Shown here piece after piece: positions 22,730-30,662 of a stretch of 64,000 nucleotides of DNA. The stretch is from the NCBI GenBank assembly GCA_003194525.1, contig NBIV01000306.1, positions 1 to 64,000 on the forward strand, in the 5' to 3' direction. The position numbers and the translations under genes are program-made. Numbering within the stretch: position 1 is the first letter of the stretch; every line of letters starts with the position of its first letter. The notes under the pieces are model-generated. The model did no database searches and was not told where the DNA came from. It worked only from the letters and a program-made list of their open reading frames with translations. The DNA comes from Gracilariopsis chorda. Its lineage: Eukaryota > Rhodophyta > Florideophyceae > Gracilariales > Gracilariaceae.

Positions 22730-23194
22730 CAAGTGGAAAGGGCCTTCGGCCGTGGGCGGCGCTGCGCACCGCGTTGGTTTTGTAGCTTTGTGTATTTAGT
22801 AGCGTTCGGAGGCTCTCCGAGCACTTTGCTCGCTTGCGCTCGCAATAGCGCTCGTAGAACCAAGGGGCGCCGCGGCGCCGAGAGTATGTGGAGCCGTAGG
22901 GGTTTGTGTTTAGGTGCCTAAATTGACTGCAGTGCCAGCCAATGATAAGAAAGCGCGACACTTTGCTTTGTGTAACTGGGTGGCACTGCAGTCATTATGG
23001 GAGTGCCAGCCAGTAAGCAGGAAGCTTTGCTGCTGCTGCTGCTGCTTAATTTTTTTAAATGGTAGGGAGGCGTTGCGCCAAATGGGCGATTTGCATGGGC
23101 AAACGGGGGCGTGCAAGAGGAGTTTGTGGCGCAACGCCTCCATTCAATCAAGAACACCCCCCTCATAGAGGAACAAATCATTATAATGGAGAGA
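22730..23194 (-). mobile_element. Helitron unit U4, non-autonomous
   Basis: Minus-strand 5'-TCTCTCCATTATAA at 23194; 3' GGCC-GAA-GGCC hairpin and CCACTTG ending at 22730. Nearly identical to U1 and U5 over the GC-rich 3' part. No gene. Confidence 0.7.
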
Positions 23195-23690
23195 CAAGTG
23201 AAAACGGCCTTCGGCCGTGGGCGGCGCTGCGCGCCGCGTGGTTTTTGTAGCTTTGTGTATTTCGTAGCGTTCGGAGGCTCTCCGAGCACTTTGCTCGCTT
23301 GCGCTCGCAATAGCGCTCGTAGAACCACGGGGCGCCGCGGCCCCTATAGTATGTGGAGCTATTAGGGTTTGTGTTTAGGTGTCTAAGTTGACTGCAGTGC
23401 CAGCCAATGATGAGAAAGCGCGACACGTTGCTTTGTGTAACTGGGTGGCACTGCAGTCATTATGGGAGTGCCAGCCAGTAAGCAGGGAGCTTTGCTGCTG
23501 CTGCTGCTGAATGTTTTAAATGGTAGGGAGGCGTTGCGCCAAATGGGCGATTTGCATGGGCAAACGGGGGCGTGCAAGAGGATTTTGTGGCGCAACGCCT
23601 CCATTCAATCAAGAACACCCCCCTCATAGAGGAACAAATACTTATAATGGAGAGATACATGTGTAAATCATTAAGAGTGGGGTGTTGAGA
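23195..23690 (-). mobile_element. Helitron unit U5, chimeric 5' end
   Basis: The outermost 5' end is TCTCAACACCCC at 23690. After 35 bp, at an ACATGTA, the sequence switches to TCTCTCCATTATAAG, the 5' end of the U2/U4 type. So one unit is inserted, A before T, into the start of another. The 3' end at 23195 (TTTTCACTTG) abuts U4. Confidence 0.65.
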
Positions 23691-23755
23691 TTCTGTCCAG
23701 TTTCGAAAACATGCTGTTGAGTACTTCATTCCCTGACAAAAGTAAAACAAAATGT

Positions 23756-23783
23756 TGAAATTCATCACCCTACGAGAACGAGG
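23756..23783 (-). repeat. Right terminal inverted repeat
   Basis: Partner of 10746-10773, followed by TTAG (23784-23787). Only 65 bp of the piggyBac-like element remain between it and the Helitron array. Confidence 0.75.
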
Positions 23784-23795
23784 TTAGACACAAGG

Positions 23796-23803
23796 TATAA
23801 ATA
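23796..23803 (+). promoter_or_regulatory. TATA box of the cysteine-rich gene
   Basis: TATAAATA, 92 bp before the ATG at 23888 and 12 bp after the transposon end. Position is right for a core promoter. The upstream promoter would be inside, or was replaced by, the transposon. Confidence 0.45.
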
Positions 23804-23887
23804 GCAATCATGAGGAGCTACTCCCTATCCATTGGCCTGCCCGCAACACAACGCTGTTAACCAGGGAATCGCACAGACAGGTACGAA

Positions 23888-25231
23888 ATGTATTCTCTTT
23901 CTATATATGCGATGTTCCTCATCATCTCCGCTACCACTGCTCACCCCCTTTCCGACAGATCGATCAACATCAGCCGCCAGCAATTCCATCGCATTCCTAA
24001 TGAATTCCTTCGTCACGGCGCCTATCTGGCGAATAGTATCCGTCAGTCTTTCCCTACGGTGACTGCATGCACTTCGCAATCTGACTGCACACCAAAGCAA
24101 GAATGCACGCTCGATCCTACTACTGGCTGCAAATCGGGATTCTGTATCGGATGCACTAAAGCCGCTGACTGTTCTAGTGGCCAGGTATGCTTTCAACAGC
24201 AGTTTAGTAACATCTGCGTTGACGAGGATACTGTGTGCTCTAGCCGGGCTGACTGCGATGATGACCAACTTTGTTTCATTATACAGAATTCCAATTGATT
24301 AGGCTCTGATGACGATTGTACAAAGCCGAAGTCATTCACCCTGGGTATCTTTTCTTCAGGAGATGATTTGGGTCTATGCCAATTAACGTGCAATAGAAAC
24401 TCGGATTGTGAAGATGATCAGACATGTTCGGTTTCAATTTGCATAACACCCGCTTGTATGTCCAATTCTGATTGCGAAAATGGCGGAAGTTGTTCGTTCG
24501 GAACTTGTTTCGCGACGAACACACCAGTCACAAGCCCATCAGTCACCGGGCCCACTTGCAGCTCCGATGATAATTGACAAGCTGGATTTGTATACGACTC
24601 TTCGGACGAACAAGGAGACCGGTATTGCGTCAGACTATTCCCGTGTGACTCGCTGAAAACGCCAACACCAGCTGCAACCCTAACGGTGGAATTGGCAACT
24701 CCAGCTCCGACAAATTCTGCATCTACTGCTGCTAAACATTCGCCAATGGCCGTATTTCCAATGAAGCCAAGCGCAGAGTCTACGCCCAAATCGTCTCTGG
24801 AGCCAAGTGCGGAGTCTTTGCCAGATTCATCAGTGCAATCAAGCACGGAATCGGGGCCCGAACCATCAGCGCAAGGAGATGTGGATTCGCCGTTTCGTGT
24901 CTGTGAGGATGTGAGAGCATGGTCAGCTTTCCAGTCTCACCAGCTGTTATTCGAAAAACATGGTATGGCATGGGTGTTTTGCGACGCCAATGAGAGCTGC
25001 ACAACTGATGGACACATGGTTGTGTTTAGGGGTCAGGTAATGATGATGAACAAGTACTGTGACATATTTGGATGTGAAAAAAGAAGTATGCATGTGAACA
25101 GTCCGCGAAACACGAGGGGGCTGAGAGCACAGTCGAGGACCGGAGGTCTGGCGTATACGGTGTTTGCGGCGAAGCACGAGACCAGAATGGAAGAAGGTGT
25201 GTTGCTGGTGGCCATTCGACTTGGACTGTGA
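23888..25231 (+). CDS. Secreted cysteine-rich protein with two in-frame TGA codons
   Basis: A single frame of 448 codons including the final stop, broken only by TGA at 24296-24298 and 24575-24577. The ATG is followed by a hydrophobic signal peptide (SLSIYAMFLIISATTA). Residues 55-230 are a string of short disulphide modules (SDC..., C...DCxxxxxC) of the kind found in extracellular proteins. Both TGA codons fall where this pattern expects cysteine (after CFIIQNSN and after CSSDDN). Residues 270-330 are a Ser/Pro/Thr linker with PSAES repeats, then a C-terminal domain of about 110 residues (VCEDVRAWSAF..., FCDANESC, YCDIFGC, VNSPRNTRG) that I do not recognise. If TGA ends translation, only a 136-residue secreted protein is made. 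Recent pseudogene, recoding or selenocysteine remain open; no convincing SECIS was seen. Confidence 0.6.
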
Positions 25232-25440
25232 TGTTTTAGTTATTGACAGTTCCTGCCAACACAGCTGCGAGGATTTCCCTTCCGTTGGGCGAAGTGGGCC
25301 TCTAGTTTCTGCAAATTAGACAAGAAAGCGAACGCAAAGTCATCTCCTAAAGCTACCGTAAGGATGATCATCCACGGATGTTACGCAGCAAATCTGCTGC
25401 TATTTGATTCGTCACAAGAAAAAGCAGAATTTTATCGAGG
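25232..25440. other. Short intergenic gap between convergent genes
   Basis: Holds the 3' ends of the cysteine-rich gene and of the oxidoreductase. A GCAGC-AAATCT-GCTGC hairpin at 25385-25400 is visible. I do not see an A/G-rich quartet layout good enough to call a SECIS element. Confidence 0.35.
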
Positions 25441-26073
25441 TTACGGGTACGCAATCGTGGCCATTTTTCGCATACATTTGCGCTCTTTTACTTCATTCGC
25501 GACAAAGTTGGCAGCGTCCTTGAAGCCGATTCTAAAAGTGCTACTGTCAATTGAGGTGTCATAGACCTTGTACGGCTTGCTACCACACTCGACTAGGTAT
25601 GACAATCGCACACTGGTCCACTCCAAGTCGTCACTTTCCGAGAGAATGGTTTCCATGCGCGCCATATCAATATAAGTGTTCATGAGGAATCTGCGGATGA
25701 TACAATTGTAGAAGAAAGGCGCGTTTTCTTCCTCATCAACGCCACTGGACGAAAGCACAATAAGCTTTTTCACGTCCAGCTGCCTCATGGCTGCCCTTAT
25801 AGCGCGCGCGGAATCGCTGTACAGCGAGGTTTTCTTGCGCGCACTGCGAAGCGCGCCGCTTCCAAGCGCGGAGATGACAGCGTCGCTGCCTTGTACAGTG
25901 GCGAGCACAGAAGGCTGGTCGCTGAGATCGATCTTGCAGACCGTTACGCCATCGAGAGGCTGAACGGTGGAGGGACGACGTACGGCAGCCGTCATGGTGT
26001 GGCCGCGTTGTAGGAGCTGTTTTACGATTTCATGGCCTGTCTGGCCGTTTGCTCCGAATACGGTGACGTGCAT
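25441..26073 (-). CDS. NAD(P)-binding atypical SDR oxidoreductase
   Basis: Intact 210-residue protein; the ATG at 26073 is chosen because it sits directly before the first beta strand. MHVTVFGANGQTGHEIVKQLLQRGH holds the GxxGxxG dinucleotide-binding loop of a Rossmann fold, followed by AAVRRPS at the NADP-selective strand end, SDAVISALGSG, and KKLIVLSSSGVD. The usual YxxxK of classical SDRs is absent; instead there is MARMETILSESDLEW-like sequence and TSVRLSYL, as in the NmrA-like/biliverdin-reductase-B group. Such proteins reduce flavins or quinones or act as NADP sensors; the substrate here cannot be told. It is convergent with the cysteine-rich gene and 340 bp from a Tigger transposon. It is the only clearly undamaged cellular gene in the window. 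Confidence 0.85.
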   Translation of the reverse strand: MHVTVFGANGQTGHEIVKQLLQRGHTMTAAVRRPSTVQPLDGVTVCKIDLSDQPSVLATVQGSDAVISALGSGALRSARKKTSLYSDSARAIRAAMRQLDVKKLIVLSSSGVDEEENAPFFYNCIIRRFLMNTYIDMARMETILSESDDLEWTSVRLSYLVECGSKPYKVYDTSIDSSTFRIGFKDAANFVANEVKERKCMRKMATIAYP

Positions 26074-26414
26074 GTTGTCTTCGTAGGTAAGTGCAGGGCG
26101 TCGCAAAGTGCTTTGGAGCTACGACTTTACAGCAGAGATGAGTCAGCCCCCATTTCGGCTATCTTTAGAAAGGCATGGGGCAAACATAAAACGTAATGTC
26201 GTTTGTCATGGTGGGCATTTCGGAGGTTGGAATGAGGAGAAAAGGGAAAGAATTCTGATGTCACATTTCGAAAGGAGAGAAAATTCTATTAACTGCTGAA
26301 GAAACTCGCAAGACGTGGTGCAAGATAAGCGATTTTAATGGTGCTTGTGATTATATGAGAAACAAGCGCATGTATGTGTTAGGTACGGACTTGGATCTTG
26401 AAAAACGCGGGGTA

Positions 26415-28595
26415 ACCCTCACAAGGGCTTAATTTGGCAGACATTCGTGTGTCTGAGAAACAGGTCAAAACAGACGCGCAGAGGTTGATTCTGCTTCATT
26501 TTTTACTGCTCCAAAACAACGGTTGTCACCAAGGGCTCAATTTGGCAGGCAGATCCCGCGCTCCGCTTCTACCTCTCAACGGTAGTGGCGAATCGCCATC
26601 AAAACGGAAGCAGCTTCATGCTGTGTGGACGACCGAGGGCAACCATCTACAGTGTTCTTGGCTCTTCTTGGCCACATTGCGATCGGTAAGTCATAAAATT
26701 CCTTAAGAGCGTTTGATTCCACCAAAGTGGGAAAGTTCATATCACCTCCCTGACCATCGTTCTCCTTATCCTGCGCTCCAACTCCGACCCCAGACCCATT
26801 ATGAGTGCCGTTGACATCATTCGGCGAATTGAAAGGACGAATACCTTCTGTTAGCCACAAGGCGGGAGTGCCCCCAGGATTAGTGTTGGGCTTTGCTTCC
26901 GTTGGCGTTATTACCGGTGCAGGACGCCAAATTACACTATTCGCTGACGGGTTTTGTTGCAGAACGTTCTCAATCTGACGCAAGCAGTCGCTGGAGCTCG
27001 TGACTTCGCGAGCAATTCTCCTAACTTCAGTCGCAATCGCATCATCGGCAAGTCGGGGGCTTCCTGCGGCTGGGAGGTTAAGTTGTGTACCGGGCTCTGG
27101 TTCAGGCCGTGGAGAGTTTGCGAACTTCATAATTTTGTCCGTGTCAAGCGGGTATAGACCACAGTTGAAGAAGCTTCTGACAGCAAGGTTTGCTTTCAAG
27201 GACCGATATGCAGCCGCTGCAAGTTTCATCTTCACGGAGATGTTTGCGTTCAGGTAAGCTCCCTTGTATAAGAACACATCCAAAGCGTTTCTGACATTCT
27301 CTTTGTACACCTTATTTATGTGATCGTCACAAGGCTGTAGAAAGTGAGAGGTATTCGCAGGGAGTTGGATGTCTTCAATTTTTTTGGCTACAGCAACTTC
27401 AATCCATTCTGTCCCCTTTCGTGAACTATGGCCGTCGATGTACAGAAGAATCTTTTCTTCTTGCGGGACAAACTTGCGCACAAAATTGTTGAAGTGTGCT
27501 ATAACTTTCGGCAGTAGTTCTTTGGTGATTGACCCCTTTTTGCTGCATACGAGCGCGGTGCCTGTTGGAATCCATTCGCGTTCAGCAAGCCATTTATAGT
27601 CTTCATGAAGCTTATCGGTAATGTGTTGTGGAGTGGGATTCATCCATGATTTAACAGGACGTTTCCCTTGCGCGATGAGGAACATTGGAGCAATATGGCC
27701 TGCAGCACAACTTATGATGACGGATGTAAGGTGCTTTCCACCGTCCTTCATTTTCATTCTGAGACCTCCATTTCTCCGGTTTGCGGCATTGAAGCCATGA
27801 TACCGACGACCGTACGAAGCAGAAACGACGGTTTCATCCAGGTTCCACACCTTTCGAGGGTCTGTGAAAGGATCTGAAATCTTCTCTTTGACCCTCCCTA
27901 TGATGTCTACTAAGGTTTGTAGGTGTTCGGTGTTTTGTGCGTTGATTCGCTGGAGCACAATATTTTCTGTGCGACGCATTGTTAGTTGGCGATTGCGAGA
28001 CCGAAACGACCGTAAAGCATATATAGAAGGTAGGCCATTCTTGAACGTCTTGCGACCATCATGGGCAATCTGACCCATCATTGACCGCAGTTCATGCTCC
28101 CCCAACGTAAACGTGCGTTCAAACGCAAATATCGCGCGATCTACCAGCATTTGCTGTTCTGAACGTGTTAGAACTGGTGCACGACCGGCATGGTGTTCAG
28201 TGGGTGTGAGGAGGCGGTTTAAAGTCTGTGTTTGATCCTTTTTTATAGCTTTCCTGACACGATATAGTGTTCGTTCACTTATTGACATCGCAGCGGCGAC
28301 GTCAGTTATAGTGTGATGGGCTTGAATGAGCCCAGCGGCTTTTCGGCGGCGAAGTTGTAAATCTTCCCTTCTACTCTGGGTGGCCTTGAGTTTGGCCGTT
28401 TGCTGGCGCATGGACGGGGGCATGATGCAGTTTGTAGTCTCGGGACTCTGTGTGAGACGCAAAGAGGTAGAACGAAAGTGCAATGGGAGATCCGGGAGCT
28501 CATTGGGAATAAGAATCTGTTCTCTACTGACTAACTTGTTGTCAAAATCGCTCTGCCAAATTGAGCCCTTTGCCAAATTGAGCCCTTGTGAGGGT
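26415..28595 (-). mobile_element. Tigger/pogo DNA transposon, complete
   Basis: 2,181 bp bounded by TA on both sides (26413-26414 and 28596-28597), the target duplication of Tc1/mariner/pogo elements. Ends are inverted repeats beginning ACCCTCACAAGGGCT(T/C)AAT. The inner motif AAGGGCTCAATTTGGCA is repeated: at 26424 and 26526 on the left, and twice in tandem at 28549-28586 on the right, so both ends carry two copies as likely transposase sites. It has landed exactly at the edge of the dispersed repeat at 28596. Confidence 0.85.
26576..28423 (-). CDS. Tigger/pogo DDE transposase, intact
   Basis: 615 residues from the ATG at 28423 (the frame is open further upstream but without ATG). N-terminal helix-turn-helix of the Psq/CENP-B type (DVAAAMSISERTLYRVRKAI) and a second DNA-binding segment around residues 80-170. 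The DDE_1 catalytic core has the first Asp in VWNLDETVV, the second in LLYIDGHSSRKG, and the third acidic site in FLQPCDDHINKVYKEN. The C-terminal 150 residues are Pro/Asn/Gly-rich and variable. The open frame and matching ends suggest a young and possibly active copy. It cuts and pastes the element into TA sites in the nucleus. Confidence 0.9.
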   Translation of the reverse strand: MPPSMRQQTAKLKATQSRREDLQLRRRKAAGLIQAHHTITDVAAAMSISERTLYRVRKAIKKDQTQTLNRLLTPTEHHAGRAPVLTRSEQQMLVDRAIFAFERTFTLGEHELRSMMGQIAHDGRKTFKNGLPSIYALRSFRSRNRQLTMRRTENIVLQRINAQNTEHLQTLVDIIGRVKEKISDPFTDPRKVWNLDETVVSASYGRRYHGFNAANRRNGGLRMKMKDGGKHLTSVIISCAAGHIAPMFLIAQGKRPVKSWMNPTPQHITDKLHEDYKWLAEREWIPTGTALVCSKKGSITKELLPKVIAHFNNFVRKFVPQEEKILLYIDGHSSRKGTEWIEVAVAKKIEDIQLPANTSHFLQPCDDHINKVYKENVRNALDVFLYKGAYLNANISVKMKLAAAAYRSLKANLAVRSFFNCGLYPLDTDKIMKFANSPRPEPEPGTQLNLPAAGSPRLADDAIATEVRRIAREVTSSSDCLRQIENVLQQNPSANSVIWRPAPVITPTEAKPNTNPGGTPALWLTEGIRPFNSPNDVNGTHNGSGVGVGAQDKENDGQGGDMNFPTLVESNALKEFYDLPIAMWPRRAKNTVDGCPRSSTQHEAASVLMAIRHYR

Positions 28596-28790
28596 TAGTG
28601 CCTGGCCGCTTGGCCCACAGTATGGGTCAAGCGGCCAGGCACTACTGTGGGTCCCACATACGACGTCAGCCAGAGCCGCCGGCGGTGCTTTATTGATACT
28701 CTGACCGTCAGGTTCAGTGCAACGTGTACGTCTACATGTTTCACTGAACGGCTGGTACAGCCATTCACAGAACTCAATTGTTTTTTGAAG
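28596..28790 (+). repeat. Dispersed repeat, copy 2, with inverted-repeat head
   Basis: Begins with a perfect 17-bp inverted repeat (28596-28612 and 28628-28644; TAGTGCCTGGCCGCTTG) around a 15-nt loop. It then matches the copy at 4110-4262 (TACGACGTCAGCCAGAGC, TATTGATA, CACTGAACGGCTGG). The Tigger element directly abuts its left end. Up to the dehalogenase start (28790-29104) I see nothing else except a CT/CCC-rich tract near 28970. Confidence 0.6.
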
Positions 28791-29104
28791 ACTTCGTGTT
28801 CCGCGTTGGGCACCGTTGGGACATCTTATCTAGAAGAAGAAAAGAGAATCTTGCTCAAACAACAATCGAAAGAAGTTAATTGGCCACCAACCGTACCATA
28901 TCACCAGGGTGTCCAAACACTGCGAAGGTGACCACAATAAATCGTGACTCAGCCTTTCGGGCCGAGCCGACCCTCCCCCCTCCCCGCTAACCCTTTACCA
29001 GTAAAGGGTTACATCCCAACAGCATTCGTACTCCATTCACTTAAATACCGGCTTGAGCCTGCGCCTTAGAAGTATCTCTGTCGTTTAGCCTTTTGCTATC
29101 CATC

Positions 29105-30078
29105 ATGTCCGTCCGATGCCTTTTTACCGTGTGCTTTATTGCATACCTAGTTTCATATCCGCATTCAACCCACGCAGCTCGTGCTACAGATGAAACTCTT
29201 CCTCATTTTGTCACAAAGAAGTTTACTACCATTGCTGGGAAGAGAATGGCTTACGTGGAGGTGGGCGGAGGCGATCCGATAGTGTTTCTACACGGAAACC
29301 CAACCTCCTCGTATCTCTGGAGAAATATTATGCTCCATCTCGAACGGCGTGGTCGGCTAATTGCACCAGATCTAATTGGCATGGGTGACTCAGAAAAGCT
29401 GGACTTTAGCGGGCCTAATCGGTACACCGTGTTGGAACACTCAAATTATCTTTATCAGCTTCTGGAAGCGCTTGGCGTCAAACAAACGTTACCCTGGTTG
29501 TCCACGACTGGGGTTCAGCGCTCGGGTTTTTATGGGCCTTCAACAACCGCCGAAATCCAGACGTCGTGAACGCAATCGTGTTCTTTGAGGCCTTTGTGAC
29601 AACGTATCGATCAGATACTTTCCCGTCTGGGATTACAGATTTCTTCAATCAGATTCGATCCCCTGCTGGAGAGGAACTCATTATCAATCAGAATGTTTTC
29701 GTCGAAAAAGTTTTGCCGGATGCTGTTATACGCGAGCTCACTGCGAAGGAATTGGATGAGTATCGCCGCCCGTTTCTGAATGCTGGCGAAGACCGTCGAC
29801 CAACGCTCACATTCCCTAGACAATTACCTATAGACGGGGTTCCCGCTGACGTGAGTGCCTTTGTTGAGACGTATTCACAGTGGCTGCAGACGTCTAGCAT
29901 TCCGAAACTGTTTATAAGAGGAGAACCAGGGCTTCTGATCACTAATGGCTCCGAGGCCTTTCAAGTAGCTCGTTCGTTTCCTGAGTTAACTGAGATATCC
30001 GTGCCTGGAATCCACTACCTGCAAGAAGACTCTCCAGACGAAATTGGGATGGCCATTGCAAACTGGTTATCAGCTTAA
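29105..30078 (+). pseudogene. Secreted haloalkane dehalogenase, one frameshift
   Basis: Alpha/beta-hydrolase of the haloalkane dehalogenase subfamily II, which replaces carbon-bound halogen by hydroxyl. The ATG at 29105 starts a signal peptide ([13 protein letters not shown]...THAA), so the protein would be secreted or vesicular. [11 protein letters not shown] supplies the oxyanion/halide Asn; [10 protein letters not shown] follows. One missing base near 29480-29486 (AAACAAACG) shifts the frame just before the nucleophile block; in the shifted frame HDWGSALG (nucleophile Asp, halide-binding Trp), the Glu of FFEAF and the base His of PGIHYLQED are all present, and the cap and C-terminus are complete to 30078. 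About 323 codons in total. One indel and otherwise perfect catalytic residues suggest very recent loss or a base-call error. The family is mostly bacterial. Confidence 0.85.
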
Positions 30079-30662
30079 ACACTTTTCATCGATGTACTAC
30101 ATGAAATTGGGCAACTATGGTTAACTGTGTATGAAACAAAAAATAGATTGTCTCACTTGTGAACGCAGCGCCATGTCGCTAGCACTTCTACGCGTCCCAT
30201 GGATGAGTTGGGTGATGACCGCGATCCGCGCCGGGCGTCTCTGCTTCGAACGGCTCCGTTGGTAGCTGTCTGACGACAGATACAAGCAAAATAGCTCTTC
30301 TGTTACTGTTGATGTAACACTGAGACTGGAGAGGCGGTACGATGGAAGGTCTGGCTGGTCCTGAGGAAGGAACGCCAGGCTTCATCTCCTTTTATAGAGT
30401 CTAGTTGCTACGATCGACACATCTAGAAGATCCTAACACTACAGTACGAGACACTCACGTCGGAGATAGAGCTTGTAGTCTGTCTTCGACTGAGCTCCGT
30501 GGCCCTACAGGTACATACGTCTGTGTTACAGTTGAACTCAAAGTAAGTACTAAATTCTGTCTCCACATCCTTTCGTTCCCTTGTCCACGTGCGCGATGCC
30601 GTCGGAATCAAAGACTCTCGCAGGCAAGGGCGCATGCCAAAAGAAGAACTGAATATCTTTCG
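30079..30662. other. Intergenic, no gene seen
   Basis: 3' flank of the dehalogenase. Short frames only; no repeat shared with the rest of the window was noticed except weak similarity of 30440-30540 to 33800-33930. Confidence 0.3.

Larger units (their letters stand above)
10746..23783 (+). mobile_element. piggyBac-like DNA transposon, with nested Helitrons
   Basis: The ends are 28-bp inverted repeats starting CC(C/T)CGTTCTCG (10746-10773 and 23756-23783; 27 of 28 identical), flanked on both sides by TTAG. Removing the Helitron array (15160-23690) leaves a 4.5-kb element with one transposase gene. A tetranucleotide TTAN flank, ends beginning CC, and a transposase with the piggyBac layout plus a C-terminal cysteine finger together point to the piggyBac superfamily, although the classical target is TTAA. 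The assignment is an inference; ends and flanks are read directly. Confidence 0.65.

Noticed and set aside
25362-25410. Hairpin with ATGA upstream and TGAT downstream, first taken for a SECIS element
   Set aside because: The two sides of the stem are very unequal (17 against 4 nt between core and inner stem), so the non-Watson-Crick quartet cannot form as in known SECIS elements.
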